Below, piece by piece: positions 8,599-16,762 of a stretch of 64,000 bases of DNA. The translations under genes and the position numbers were made by a program. The stretch is taken from NCBI GenBank assembly GCA_910577525.1, contig CAJTLI010000002.1, positions 1 to 64,000 of the forward strand, written 5' to 3'. This stretch comes from an uncultured Oscillospiraceae bacterium (GTDB taxonomy: Bacteria > Bacillota > Clostridia > Oscillospirales > Oscillospiraceae). The first letter of the stretch is position 1. Every line of letters starts with the position of its first letter. Under the pieces are notes generated by a model. The model had not been told where the DNA came from. It saw nothing but the letters and a program-made list of their open reading frames with translations, and made no database searches.

Positions 8599-9152
8599 AA
8601 AGCAAAGCCCTCCTTTTCCAATGTCTGCTTCAAGCTCCGCCGCAGGCGGAACATCTTTTGCGCCAGCCGGTTGGGGGATGTCCCCCGCTCCTCCGCCAGC
8701 TCCTGGAGTTCCACGCCGTACCAGTACCGCCGCAGGAACAGCACCCGGTCCTCCCGCCCCAGATTCCTCAGCCATCCGTCGATGACGGCGGACAGCTCCT
8801 TATCCTCAAGTTCCCGCTCCACGCCGCCCGGCGCGGGGATGCAGTCCTCTAGCTCACTGAGCAGCGCCTCCATCCCCGCGTATCGTTTTTGCGCGTGGTT
8901 TTTGCTCCACAGGTTCAGGGCCAGGTTGCGGGTTACCTTTCCCAGCCACGCCCCCAGTTTGTCGGGCCGCTGAGGCGGGATGGACGTCCACGCCTGATGG
9001 AGGGCGTCGTTGACGCACTCCTCCGCGTCCTGCTCCGTGCTCAGAATGCGGCCAGCGACGCTCCTGCATAGTGGGCCGTATTTCTCCTCCGTCTCGCTGA
9101 CAGCCGCCTCATCCCGCCGCCAGTACAGCTCCACGATCTCGCTGTCTTCCAC
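8595..9152 (-). CDS. ECF-type RNA polymerase sigma factor
   Basis: 185 residues with sigma region 2 (about 10-90: CRSVAGRILSTEQDAEECVNDALHQAW and KLGAWLGKVTRNLALNLW) and region 4 (about 125-178: EDRVLFLRRYWYGVELQELAEE, then a helix-turn-helix NRLAQKMFRLRRSL). Regions 1 and 3 are absent, as in the ECF group. The start is GTG at 9152 after a strong GAGGAGG site. The anti-sigma gene follows with a four-base overlap. A 14-base perfect palindrome (9179-9192) lies just upstream and could be an operator. The target regulon cannot be read from the window. Confidence 0.9.
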   Translation of the reverse strand: MEDSEIVELYWRRDEAAVSETEEKYGPLCRSVAGRILSTEQDAEECVNDALHQAWTSIPPQRPDKLGAWLGKVTRNLALNLWSKNHAQKRYAGMEALLSELEDCIPAPGGVERELEDKELSAVIDGWLRNLGREDRVLFLRRYWYGVELQELAEERGTSPNRLAQKMFRLRRSLKQTLEKEGFAL

Positions 9153-9178
9153 CCGCGTCCCTCCTCTTCACCTTACTT

Positions 9179-9192
9179 GTGAAGGCCTTCAC
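9179..9192. repeat. 14-base palindrome upstream of the ECF operon
   Basis: GTGAAGGCCTTCAC is a perfect palindrome 26 bases before the sigma start codon; a second half-site CTTCACC lies at 9166-9172. It is placed where a repressor or activator dimer could bind. No regulator is identified. Confidence 0.4.
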
Positions 9193-9266
9193 CCCATAAG
9201 ACAACATCCGGGGCCTGATATTACGCCCCTCCCCGAAAATATCAGCCCAGCCGCAGAGATTTGGCG

Positions 9267-9305
9267 AAAAGCCCGGGACGGCCACCCTAGTGGCCGTCCC
9301 GGGCT
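9267..9305 (-). terminator. terminator of the HAD phosphatase gene
   Basis: A 16-base-pair stem (AGCCCGGGACGGCCAC and its complement, loop of four) followed on the reverse strand by TTTT. It lies 26 bases after the HAD gene stop. Confidence 0.9.
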
Positions 9306-9330
9306 GTCAATCAAGCGCGCATTGTGCCGG

Positions 9331-10035
9331 TCATCCGCAAACAAACCGGATCAAATCCTCAAAACCGCCGTGGGGCCAGGCGTTTACGTCCTTTCCCTCC
9401 TTGTTGATAAGGCAGTCCGTAATCAGAAACACCTGCACGCCCAGCTCCGCCGCCGCGGTGTCCTCCGTCATATCGTTGCCCACCATGAGGCACTCCTCCG
9501 GACACAGCTTCAGCTCGTCTAAAATGTCCTGGTAATAGTTTACGTTGGGCTTGCAGAACCGGCTGTTTTCATAGGTGGTATACAGCTCAAACTCCGACAC
9601 GTCCATCCCCGCCCAGCGCAGCCGGGTCTCGGTGGCCACGGCGGGGAAAATAGGATTGGTGGCCAGCACGGTCCGGCGCCCCGAGGCCTTGATGTCCCGA
9701 ACAGCCCTGGCCGCCCACTCGTTATGGCCGCAGAGATCCTTTGCCGCCTGAAATTCGTTGGCATAGAACTCTTCAAACAGCGGAATATCCTTCAAGGCCT
9801 TTTCCCCAAAAATCTGACTGAACTTGGCCCAAAACGCCGCCTCGTTGCTCTGGCTGCCGTCGTTTTTTACCATGGCGGCGGTGCCCGCCCAAATGGCCTC
9901 CTCCAGCTTTTCCGGATCGTATCCGTGAGGGGCCATCTTCTTCATCAGCAGGCCGAAATATCCCCGGGTAAATGTCTCCATGTCCATGGGAAGCAGGGTG
10001 CCGTCCAGATCGAACATAACTGTGGTGATTTTCAT
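9331..10035 (-). CDS. HAD-family hydrolase (putative phosphatase)
   Basis: 234 residues with the haloacid dehalogenase signature: motif I FDLDGTLLPMD (nucleophile Asp9, acid/base Asp11), motif II with a Thr in RRTVLATNP, and motifs III-IV at KPNVNYYQDIL and MVGNDMTEDTAAAELG. A helical cap lies between motifs I and II. It probably hydrolyses a small phosphate ester; the substrate is unknown. The ATG at 10035 follows GGGAGAG and begins right at motif I, so longer upstream starts are unlikely. It is flanked by its own terminator and by the terminator of the upstream rpiR-type gene, so it is probably monocistronic. Confidence 0.88.
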   Translation of the reverse strand: MKITTVMFDLDGTLLPMDMETFTRGYFGLLMKKMAPHGYDPEKLEEAIWAGTAAMVKNDGSQSNEAAFWAKFSQIFGEKALKDIPLFEEFYANEFQAAKDLCGHNEWAARAVRDIKASGRRTVLATNPIFPAVATETRLRWAGMDVSEFELYTTYENSRFCKPNVNYYQDILDELKLCPEECLMVGNDMTEDTAAAELGVQVFLITDCLINKEGKDVNAWPHGGFEDLIRFVCG

Positions 10036-10100
10036 TTGATTCTCTCCCAGCACTTTGAAATTACTGTTCAGTATACAGGAAAACCGGCCGCGGCGCAAGA

Positions 10101-10141
10101 AAAAAGTCCAGGCACCGCTGCTGCGGCACCCTGGACTTTTT
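10101..10141 (-). terminator. terminator of the RpiR-family regulator gene
   Basis: AAAAAGTCCAGG pairs with CCTGGACTTTTT around a GC-rich inner hairpin. On the reverse strand the stem ends in a T run. It lies 18 bases after the regulator stop. Confidence 0.88.
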
Positions 10142-10158
10142 ACAGACAAAGCAAACTG

Positions 10159-11025
10159 TCACGCTGTCCCCAGCCTTCTGGCCGTCTGCGTCTTTACTAC
10201 CCGAGCCCTGGGGCGTTGGTCCAGGCCATATTCATGCTCACTGTTGGCAAAAGCGGTAAACAAGATGTCAATTAGATTTAGCTGGGACATTCTGGAGGAT
10301 ATGGCTCCGCCGTTCACCATGGACTCACCGTCGGCGGAATACAAGCGGTAATCCGCCAGCGAAGCCACCGGCGAGGACACCTGTCGGGTGATGGCCACGA
10401 TAGGCGTACCCCGCTCCCGCAGCGCCTTCATGCACTCGATTACCTCCGCCGTCTCGCCGGAGCAGGACACCACGATGCCCAAATCATTGCTGCCGGCATT
10501 CCTGGCCTGGAGCAGCTGAGCCCGCCAGTCGTCGTTGACAACGCAGGACTTGTTGATGCGGAGCAATTTCAAATTCAGGTCCTGTACGGCGCTCAGCGAC
10601 TCTCCCAGTCCAAACAGCAGCACCGTCCGGGCACCCCGCACCAGCTCCACGCAGGCCTGGAGCGTATCGGTGTCAATCAGATTTTTAGTGTCCTCCAGAG
10701 ACATGATATTTTTATATGTGACCTTATCCACAATGTCGTCCAGACTGTCGGACTGAGTAATCTCGCGGCGCTCCCGCTGCCGGCTCATTCTGTGCACCGC
10801 CACTTCACAGGTCACTGCCTGACGAAACTCCTTGTACCCCGCAAAGCCGATGCGCTGGCACATGCGGATGACCGTGGACGGAGAGGCGAAGGTTTTCTCC
10901 GCCAACTGGTGGATGCTCAGACCCATGACCTCCCCCTGATGGTCCAGCAGATAGTCGGAAACGGACCGCTCGGTGGCGCTCATGGAATCCCGGCTCTCTC
11001 TCAACCTTATCAGCGCGCTTTTCAT
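10159..11025 (-). CDS. MurR/RpiR-family transcriptional regulator
   Basis: 288 residues. An N-terminal RpiR helix-turn-helix domain (about 1-77) includes MSATERSVSDYLL, LSIHQLAEKTFASPSTVIRM and CQRIGFAGYKEFRQAV. A SIS sugar-phosphate-binding domain follows (about 120-260: VLLFGLGESLSAVQDLNLKL, then IVVSCSGETAEVIECMKAL). Such proteins sense phosphosugars such as MurNAc-6-P and repress or activate sugar genes. No sugar catabolic gene is adjacent, so the regulon is unknown. The ATG at 11025 has an excellent GGAAGGAGAG site; an in-frame extension to 11100 has no family similarity. A consensus promoter (11234-11262) implies an unusually long leader of about 200 bases. Confidence 0.9.
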   Translation of the reverse strand: MKSALIRLRESRDSMSATERSVSDYLLDHQGEVMGLSIHQLAEKTFASPSTVIRMCQRIGFAGYKEFRQAVTCEVAVHRMSRQRERREITQSDSLDDIVDKVTYKNIMSLEDTKNLIDTDTLQACVELVRGARTVLLFGLGESLSAVQDLNLKLLRINKSCVVNDDWRAQLLQARNAGSNDLGIVVSCSGETAEVIECMKALRERGTPIVAITRQVSSPVASLADYRLYSADGESMVNGGAISSRMSQLNLIDILFTAFANSEHEYGLDQRPRARVVKTQTARRLGTA

Positions 11026-11233
11026 GGTCTCTCTCCTTCCAGAGCCGGGCAAATCTCCCCGCCCGGGCCCCACGCAGGCCCTGCCCAACCGCCCCGGCAA
11101 AGCCTATAAAAAGCGCCCATGCCGTCGTGCACTCCAGCTCGGGCGGCGTTTTGCCGCCATGAAAGGTGGGACACGGGCAGTGGACGCTGATTCACATATC
11201 AAAAGTAAAAACTTTCCTTTTTCTTTTGTTTAA

Positions 11234-11262
11234 AGTATACCCCTCCCCCTTCCTTCTGTCAA
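11234..11262 (-). promoter_or_regulatory. consensus promoter of the RpiR-family gene
   Basis: On the reverse strand a perfect TTGACA (11257-11262) is followed after 17 bases by TATACT (11234-11239). Predicted transcription starts near 11227, about 200 bases before the start codon. Confidence 0.8.
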
Positions 11263-11412
11263 GAAGATTTCCATAAGTTTCTTTATTTCGGCAGATATGT
11301 CCATCGACTTGTAAATTATATACGTATAAGAGGCATTAAATGGCTTAACTTTTGTAATATTTAACAAATTTAAAAAACATTTTTTGCCGCAGAACTGGCC
11401 GTTCAATCCCCG

Positions 11413-11441
11413 TTGCGTTTCCCTGGGGATGATGATATAAT
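11413..11441 (+). promoter_or_regulatory. promoter of the trkA-trkH operon
   Basis: TTGCGT (11413-11418), 17-base spacer, perfect TATAAT (11436-11441). The leader would be only about 40 bases, too short for a cyclic di-AMP riboswitch of the kind that often precedes potassium genes. Confidence 0.7.
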
Positions 11442-11486
11442 TGCTTCTGCTCCCTAAAGCCTTTCCCTCATCATCAAGGAAACGAG

Positions 11487-12878
11487 TTGATTTGTTTGAC
11501 AATCATCATCGCTGGCGGCGGCAAGGTGGGTTCCACCCTGGCCGAGCACCTGGCGGGCGAGGGCCACAGTGTCACCATCCTGGACGTATCCAATAACACC
11601 CTGGACCGCCTGTCCAATCAGCTGGACGTCATGTGCGTGAAGGGGAACTGCGTCTCCCGGGATGTCCTGCTGGAGGCCGGGGCCCGGGAAACCGATGTGG
11701 TCATCGCCGCCACCGGCTCCGACGAGATCAACCTGCTGTGCTGCCACTGCGCCCACAACATCGGCGTGGCTCACACGGTGGCCCGAGTGCGCGGCACGGA
11801 GTATGTGAACGAGCTGGACACGCTGAAAAATGATCTGGGCATCACCATGCTCATCAACCCCGAGCTCACCGCCGCTGTGGAAATCTCCCGCCTGCTGCGC
11901 TTCCCCAGCGCCGCCAACATTGACACATTTGCCCGGGGACGGGTGGAACTGGTCTCTTTCACCGTCCAGAATGGGGATTTTCTGGCCGGGAAAACTCTGG
12001 CCTCCCTATCCTCCAAGCTTCAGGGGCTGCCCATGCTGCTGTGCGCCGTGGAACGGGGAGACGAGGTGTTTATTCCCAACGGCGCCTCCCTGCTGGCTGT
12101 GGGGGACCGGGTGTCCGTGGCCGGAACCCCAAGCGGCGTCCACCAGTTCTTCAAGCTGCTGGGCCGTCAGGCCCACCGCATCCGGGACGTATTCGTGATC
12201 GGCGGCGGACGCATCGCCTTCTATCTGCTGATCCAGCTGGAGCGGCTGGGCATGCGCTGCAAGGTGGTGGAAAAGGAAAGCGACCGCTGCCGGGAGCTGG
12301 CGGAGGAGTTCCCCCACTCGCTCATCATCCACGGAGACGGCACCGACCCGGAACTGCTCACCGAGGAGCGCATGGTGTCCAGCGACGCCTTTATCGCCCT
12401 GACAAACCGGGATGAGGACAACCTCATTATCTCCCTTTACGCCCACCAGGCAGGGGTGCCCAAGGTGGTGGCAAAATCCAGCCGTCAGAACTATACCGCT
12501 ATCGCCCGGTCCGCCGGGGTGGAGTCTGTGGTCTCCCCCAAGCTGGCCACTGCGGGGCTCATCCTGCGGTTCATTCGGGGACTGCAAAACTCCAAAGGGA
12601 CCGTGATGAACGCTCTGTACCGCATCGCCGGGGGCAAGGCTGAGGCCATGGAGTTTCTGGTCTCCTCCACCACCCGCAATTTGAACATCCCGCTGAAGGA
12701 CCTGCGGCTGCGCAAGGGCATCCTGATCGCCGTCATCGTCCGGGACAACAAGGTCATCATTCCCGAGGGCTCCACCTGCCTGAAGGGAGGAGACGATGTC
12801 ATTGTCGTCGCCCGGGACAGCGGCATTCTGGACTTGAACGACATCTACGCCGACGACGGCTTGGGCGCGGGGGGCTGA
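11487..12878 (+). CDS. trkA: Trk K+ uptake system NAD-binding regulatory subunit TrkA
   Basis: 463 residues with two tandem RCK halves. Each opens with a Rossmann motif (IIIAGGGKVGSTLAEHL near residue 6, FVIGGGRIAFYLLIQL near 235) and ends in a TrkA-C-type domain (ELVSFTVQNGDFLAGKTL; then AMEFLVSSTTRNLNIPLKDL). It is a cytoplasmic ring protein that gates the membrane channel in response to nucleotides. The start is TTG at 11487, preceded by AAGGA at a good distance; there is no closer ATG. trkH begins four bases after the stop, so the two form an operon. Confidence 0.95.
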   Translation: MICLTIIIAGGGKVGSTLAEHLAGEGHSVTILDVSNNTLDRLSNQLDVMCVKGNCVSRDVLLEAGARETDVVIAATGSDEINLLCCHCAHNIGVAHTVARVRGTEYVNELDTLKNDLGITMLINPELTAAVEISRLLRFPSAANIDTFARGRVELVSFTVQNGDFLAGKTLASLSSKLQGLPMLLCAVERGDEVFIPNGASLLAVGDRVSVAGTPSGVHQFFKLLGRQAHRIRDVFVIGGGRIAFYLLIQLERLGMRCKVVEKESDRCRELAEEFPHSLIIHGDGTDPELLTEERMVSSDAFIALTNRDEDNLIISLYAHQAGVPKVVAKSSRQNYTAIARSAGVESVVSPKLATAGLILRFIRGLQNSKGTVMNALYRIAGGKAEAMEFLVSSTTRNLNIPLKDLRLRKGILIAVIVRDNKVIIPEGSTCLKGGDDVIVVARDSGILDLNDIYADDGLGAGG

Positions 12879-12882
12879 GGGC

Positions 12883-14322
12883 ATGAACTTCAAACTGGTG
12901 CTGCGCATCGCCGGCATCACCCTCTTCATCGAGGCGGCGGCCATGCTCATCCCTATGGTGGTGTCCCTGCTGTACGGGGAAAGCCCCATTCCCTTTTTGA
13001 CCGCTATCCTGCTCATTCTGGCGGCGGCCTCCATCCCGGTATTTCTGTTCAAGCCAAAACCTGATTTTTTTGCCCGGGAGGGTTTTTTTACCGTAGGGCT
13101 GATCTGGGTACTGTTCGGCATATTCGGCGCCCTCCCCTTCTGGTTTTCCGGCCAATTCGGGCCCTATATCGACTGTTTCTTTGAGACCATCTCCGGCTTC
13201 ACCACCACCGGAGCCACCATCCTCACCGCTATCGAGGGGCTGCCCATGGGGCTGCTGTTCTGGCGCTCCTTTACCCACTGGCTGGGGGGCATGGGTGTGC
13301 TCATTCTCACCGCCGCCCTGCTGCCCTTCCTGGGGATCAGCTCCAACTTCCTCATCCGGGCGGAGAGCCCAGGCCCGGTCAAAAGCAAGCTGGTGCCCCG
13401 GGCTTCCCAATCCTCCAAGATTCTGTATGGCATTTATCTGGCGCTCACCGTCATGGAGACCCTGCTGCTGAAGCTGGCCGGGATGAATTGGTATGACGCC
13501 GTCACCCACGCCATGTCCACCGCAGGCACCGGCGGCTTTTCCGACCGGAACGCCTCCGTGGGCGCGTTTGGGAATCCCGCAGCTGAGATCATCATCACTG
13601 TGTTCATGCTGCTGTTTTCCGTCAACTTCTCCATCTATTTTCTCATCCTCACCGGCAGGGTCCGGCAGGCGCTGAAAAGTGATGAGCTGCGCTTTTTCCT
13701 CATTATGGTGGCGGTCTCCGTCGCCGTCATCGCCTGGAACATCCGGGAAATCTACCAGGGCGTCGGGGAATGCGTGCGCTACGCCGCCTTCCAGGTGGCC
13801 TCCATCGTATCCACCACTGGGTTCTCCTCCGCCAACTATGACCTGTGGCCGGAGTTCTCAAAAATGCTGCTGGTGGTACTCACTTTTATCGGGGCATGCG
13901 CCGGGTCCACCGGCGGCGGCATCAAATGCGGACGCATTTTGATTCTGTTCCGCTCCGCCCAGCGGGAGGTGCGCACCATCATCCATCCGCGGGCGGTATC
14001 CGTGGTGCGGCTGGACGGCGCGCCGGTGTCAGAGGGAGCGATTCGGACCGCCCAGGGCTATTTTATCGCCAACCTGTTTCTGGTGTTCGGCATGGCCATT
14101 GTGGTGGGGCTGGACAACTTCTCCTTCGGCACCACCCTCACCGCCGTCATCACCTGTATCAGCAACGTGGGCCCGGGGCTGGAGATGGTGGGCCCCGCAG
14201 GCAATTTCTCCGCCTTCTCCGTCCTGAGCAAGCTGGTGCTGTCCTTCGCCATGATTCTGGGGCGGCTGGAGATGTATCCAATTCTTGTGCTGTTCAGCGG
14301 CAGCTCCTGGAAACGGTCCTGA
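12883..14322 (+). CDS. trkH: Trk K+ uptake membrane subunit TrkH
   Basis: 479 residues, strongly hydrophobic, with the four repeated membrane-pore-membrane units of the TrkH/KtrB family. The four selectivity-filter glycines can be placed: SGFTTTGATI, STAGTGGFS, VSTTGFSSANYD and CISNVGPGLEMVGP. It moves K+ across the cytoplasmic membrane together with TrkA encoded just upstream. The gene ends a two-gene unit; the next start (ppk1) is 110 bases further on. Confidence 0.95.
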   Translation: MNFKLVLRIAGITLFIEAAAMLIPMVVSLLYGESPIPFLTAILLILAAASIPVFLFKPKPDFFAREGFFTVGLIWVLFGIFGALPFWFSGQFGPYIDCFFETISGFTTTGATILTAIEGLPMGLLFWRSFTHWLGGMGVLILTAALLPFLGISSNFLIRAESPGPVKSKLVPRASQSSKILYGIYLALTVMETLLLKLAGMNWYDAVTHAMSTAGTGGFSDRNASVGAFGNPAAEIIITVFMLLFSVNFSIYFLILTGRVRQALKSDELRFFLIMVAVSVAVIAWNIREIYQGVGECVRYAAFQVASIVSTTGFSSANYDLWPEFSKMLLVVLTFIGACAGSTGGGIKCGRILILFRSAQREVRTIIHPRAVSVVRLDGAPVSEGAIRTAQGYFIANLFLVFGMAIVVGLDNFSFGTTLTAVITCISNVGPGLEMVGPAGNFSAFSVLSKLVLSFAMILGRLEMYPILVLFSGSSWKRS

Positions 14323-14432
14323 CGCCGCCTTTGACCCGGCCCGGAAAAGTCGCAAAAGGGGCTTGCGCGCGCCGGGAAAGAATGATACATTTATGGGGAT
14401 ACCATATCGGAAGCAAGGAGACGTGATGTGCC

Positions 14433-16706
14433 ATGAAAGACCCGCAGAGCGCGGTTCCCGCCCCAAGCGCCAGCCCATGCTATGTCAACCGGGAGCTGTC
14501 TTGGCTCCAATTCAACCGCCGGGTGCTGGAGGAGGCGGAGGACCCCGCCAACCCCCTGTGCGAGCGGCTGAACTTCGCCTCCATCTTCCAGAGCAATCTG
14601 GACGAGTTCTACATGGTCCGGGTGGGTATGCTCATGGACACCCAGCACCTGGGCGCCACCGACGACAAAACCGGCATGACCTCCTCCCAGCAGGCCGCCG
14701 CCGTGCTGGAGCGGACCCGGGGCTATCTGGCGGATAAGGACCGGATCTGCAAGGAGCTTCTGCGGGAGCTGTCCGGCCAGGGGGTGGAGCTGTGCCGGTT
14801 CGGCAGCCTCCAGGACAAGACCCAGTCCTTCCTGGAGAAGTACTTTACCTCCAACGTCCTGCCGCTGCTGTCGCCTCAGATCATCGGGCGCAAGCAGCCC
14901 TTCCCCTTCCTGCGCAACAAGCAGATTTACGCCGTGGCTACGCTCAAGACCAAGAGCGGCGGCGAACGCATGGGTATCGTCCCCTGCGGGGACGGGGTGC
15001 TCCGCCGCCTTGTGCCCCTGCCCGGGGACAGCCAGCGGTTCATCTTGGTGGAAGAGCTCATCGCCAGCTTCCTGCCCAGGATCTTCACCCACTACAAGGT
15101 GGAGGGCGCCGTCCTTATCCGCCTGCTGCGCAGCGCGGACATCCACCTGGACGAGGCCTCCTCAGAGATGAGCGATATGCTGGCGGAGGAATACCGCAAG
15201 AGCATGGAGAAGATGATCCGCCAGCGCAAACGCCTGCGCCCAGTGAAGCTGGACTATCACGGCAAGCTTACCGACACCATGCGGGACAGCCTGTGCCGCT
15301 GTCTGGACCTGTCCAAAAAGCACCTGTTCTCCAGTGATATCCCCCTGGACCTGTCCTTTATGGGCGCTCTGCGGGATATGCTCCGGGACAAAGCCGAGCT
15401 GTTCTATCCCCGCCGGGTGCCTCAGAACTCCCCCAACGTGGACGCCCTGGTCCCCATGACGGAGCAGATTCGCAAGCGGGATCTGATGCTCAGCTACCCC
15501 TATGAAAGTGTGCGGCCCCTGCTGCGCCTCCTTCAGGAGGCGGGTCAGGACCCGGAGGTCGTCTCCATCAAAATGACCTTATACCGGGTGGCCCATAACA
15601 GCAAAATTGTGGAGGCCCTGGTGGATGCCGCCGAGAACGGCAAAGAGGTGGTGGCCCTGGTGGAGCTCCGGGCCCGGTTCGACGAGGAGAACAACATCGG
15701 CTGGTCCCGTGTGCTGGAACGGGCCGGCTGCCGGGTCATTTACGGCCTGGACGGGCTGAAGGTCCACTCCAAGCTGCTGCTCATCACCCGGATGCACCAG
15801 GGTCAGGTGGAATATATCACCCAGGTGGGCACGGGGAACTACAACGAGGACACGGTGCGGCTGTATACCGACTTTGCCCTCATGACCGCCTCCCCCGAAA
15901 TCGGCGCGGACGCCGCCCAGGTATTCAACTGCCTGTCCATGGGCGAGGTAGTGGAGGACAGCCACCATTTGATGGTGGCCCCCGCCTGTCTGCGCAATAA
16001 AGTTGTGGCCCTCATTGAGGAGGAGATGCTTCAAGCCCGTCAAGGCAATGCCGCTTATCTGGGCTTCAAGCTCAACGGCCTCACCGACAAGCTCATCATC
16101 GACAAGCTCATTGAGGCATCCCAGGCCGGGGTCCAGATTGACCTAATCGTCCGGGGCATCTGCTGCCTGGTAGGCGGCGTGCCCGGACTGACGGAGAATA
16201 TCCATGTCTCCAGCATCGTGGGCCGCTACCTAGAGCACGCCCGTATCTATCTCTTCGGGAAGGGGGAGCGCCGCAGGGTCTATATCTCCTCCGCCGATTT
16301 TATGACCCGCAACACCACCCGCCGGGTGGAGGTGGCCATACCTGTCTGCGACGGCGCTCTACGCTCCCACTTGGAACAGGTGTTCCGAGATCAGCTGCGG
16401 GACACCGCCAAGGGCCGGGTCCAGCTGCCTAACGGGGACTATGTACGCCGGGATGGAGAACTCTTTAACTCCCAGGAGTATTTCTGCGATCAGGCTTACA
16501 GCGGCGCGTGGACGCTGCCCGGGCTTCAGAAGACACCCACCCCAAAGCCGGCGAAACAGCCTTCCGTTCCGCTGGAGCGGCGGCCCGCCTCCAGTGTCAG
16601 GCCGGGCGCCTACGTGACCGCCCCGCCCGCCTCCAAGCCCCGGCCCACCGTTAAAGTGAAGGCAAAGCGCTCCGGTCTGCTGGGCCGCCTGCTGGGCCGG
16701 AAATGA
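14433..16706 (+). CDS. ppk1: polyphosphate kinase 1
   Basis: 757 residues. The four PPK1 domains are recognisable: an N domain beginning NRELSWLQFNRRVLEEA, a head domain, and two phospholipase-D-like C domains. Active-site segments include ALVELRARFDEENNIGW, the phospho-accepting His in KVHSKLLLI, QVGTGNYNEDTVRLYTD, DLIVRGICCLVGGVPG and a second His in YLEHARIYLFG. It reversibly polymerises the gamma phosphate of ATP into polyphosphate. After the last conserved block comes an unusual tail of about 60 residues rich in Pro, Lys and Arg that belongs to no PPK domain. The ATG at 14433 is fixed by an upstream in-frame stop at 14424. It sits between the K+ uptake genes and phosphofructokinase, all on the same strand. 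Confidence 0.95.
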   Translation: MKDPQSAVPAPSASPCYVNRELSWLQFNRRVLEEAEDPANPLCERLNFASIFQSNLDEFYMVRVGMLMDTQHLGATDDKTGMTSSQQAAAVLERTRGYLADKDRICKELLRELSGQGVELCRFGSLQDKTQSFLEKYFTSNVLPLLSPQIIGRKQPFPFLRNKQIYAVATLKTKSGGERMGIVPCGDGVLRRLVPLPGDSQRFILVEELIASFLPRIFTHYKVEGAVLIRLLRSADIHLDEASSEMSDMLAEEYRKSMEKMIRQRKRLRPVKLDYHGKLTDTMRDSLCRCLDLSKKHLFSSDIPLDLSFMGALRDMLRDKAELFYPRRVPQNSPNVDALVPMTEQIRKRDLMLSYPYESVRPLLRLLQEAGQDPEVVSIKMTLYRVAHNSKIVEALVDAAENGKEVVALVELRARFDEENNIGWSRVLERAGCRVIYGLDGLKVHSKLLLITRMHQGQVEYITQVGTGNYNEDTVRLYTDFALMTASPEIGADAAQVFNCLSMGEVVEDSHHLMVAPACLRNKVVALIEEEMLQARQGNAAYLGFKLNGLTDKLIIDKLIEASQAGVQIDLIVRGICCLVGGVPGLTENIHVSSIVGRYLEHARIYLFGKGERRRVYISSADFMTRNTTRRVEVAIPVCDGALRSHLEQVFRDQLRDTAKGRVQLPNGDYVRRDGELFNSQEYFCDQAYSGAWTLPGLQKTPTPKPAKQPSVPLERRPASSVRPGAYVTAPPASKPRPTVKVKAKRSGLLGRLLGRK

Positions 16707-16762
16707 CGCTGTTGACTCAAGCCGGAAGGGCTTAAAAATAGTGTTGGAAAGGATGCAAAGTC

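Larger units (their letters stand above)
11026..11486. other. 461-base intergenic region with divergent promoters and a GC-rich leader
   Basis: The part nearest the RpiR gene (11026-11227) is GC-rich, would be transcribed as its leader and contains short stems (GGCGGC/GCCGCC near 11150; GCCCGGG/CCCGGC near 11060). The middle is AT-rich and holds the reverse promoter. The right end holds the trkA promoter at 11413-11441. No open frame with a convincing ribosome site and no recognised riboswitch was found. Confidence 0.55.

Noticed and set aside
7228..8973. 581-codon forward frame spanning the end of asnS and the ECF pair
   Set aside because: It crosses a strong terminator and lies antisense to two coupled genes with clear motifs and ribosome sites; composition is typical of a shadow frame.
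11263..11486. Cyclic di-AMP riboswitch before trkA
   Set aside because: Considered because potassium genes often have one, but a consensus promoter lies only about 40 bases before the start codon and no ydaO-type conserved blocks were seen.
14424..14432. Earlier start for ppk1 using GTG/ATG at 14423-14426
   Set aside because: Those codons are out of frame with ppk1, and an in-frame TGA stands at 14424.
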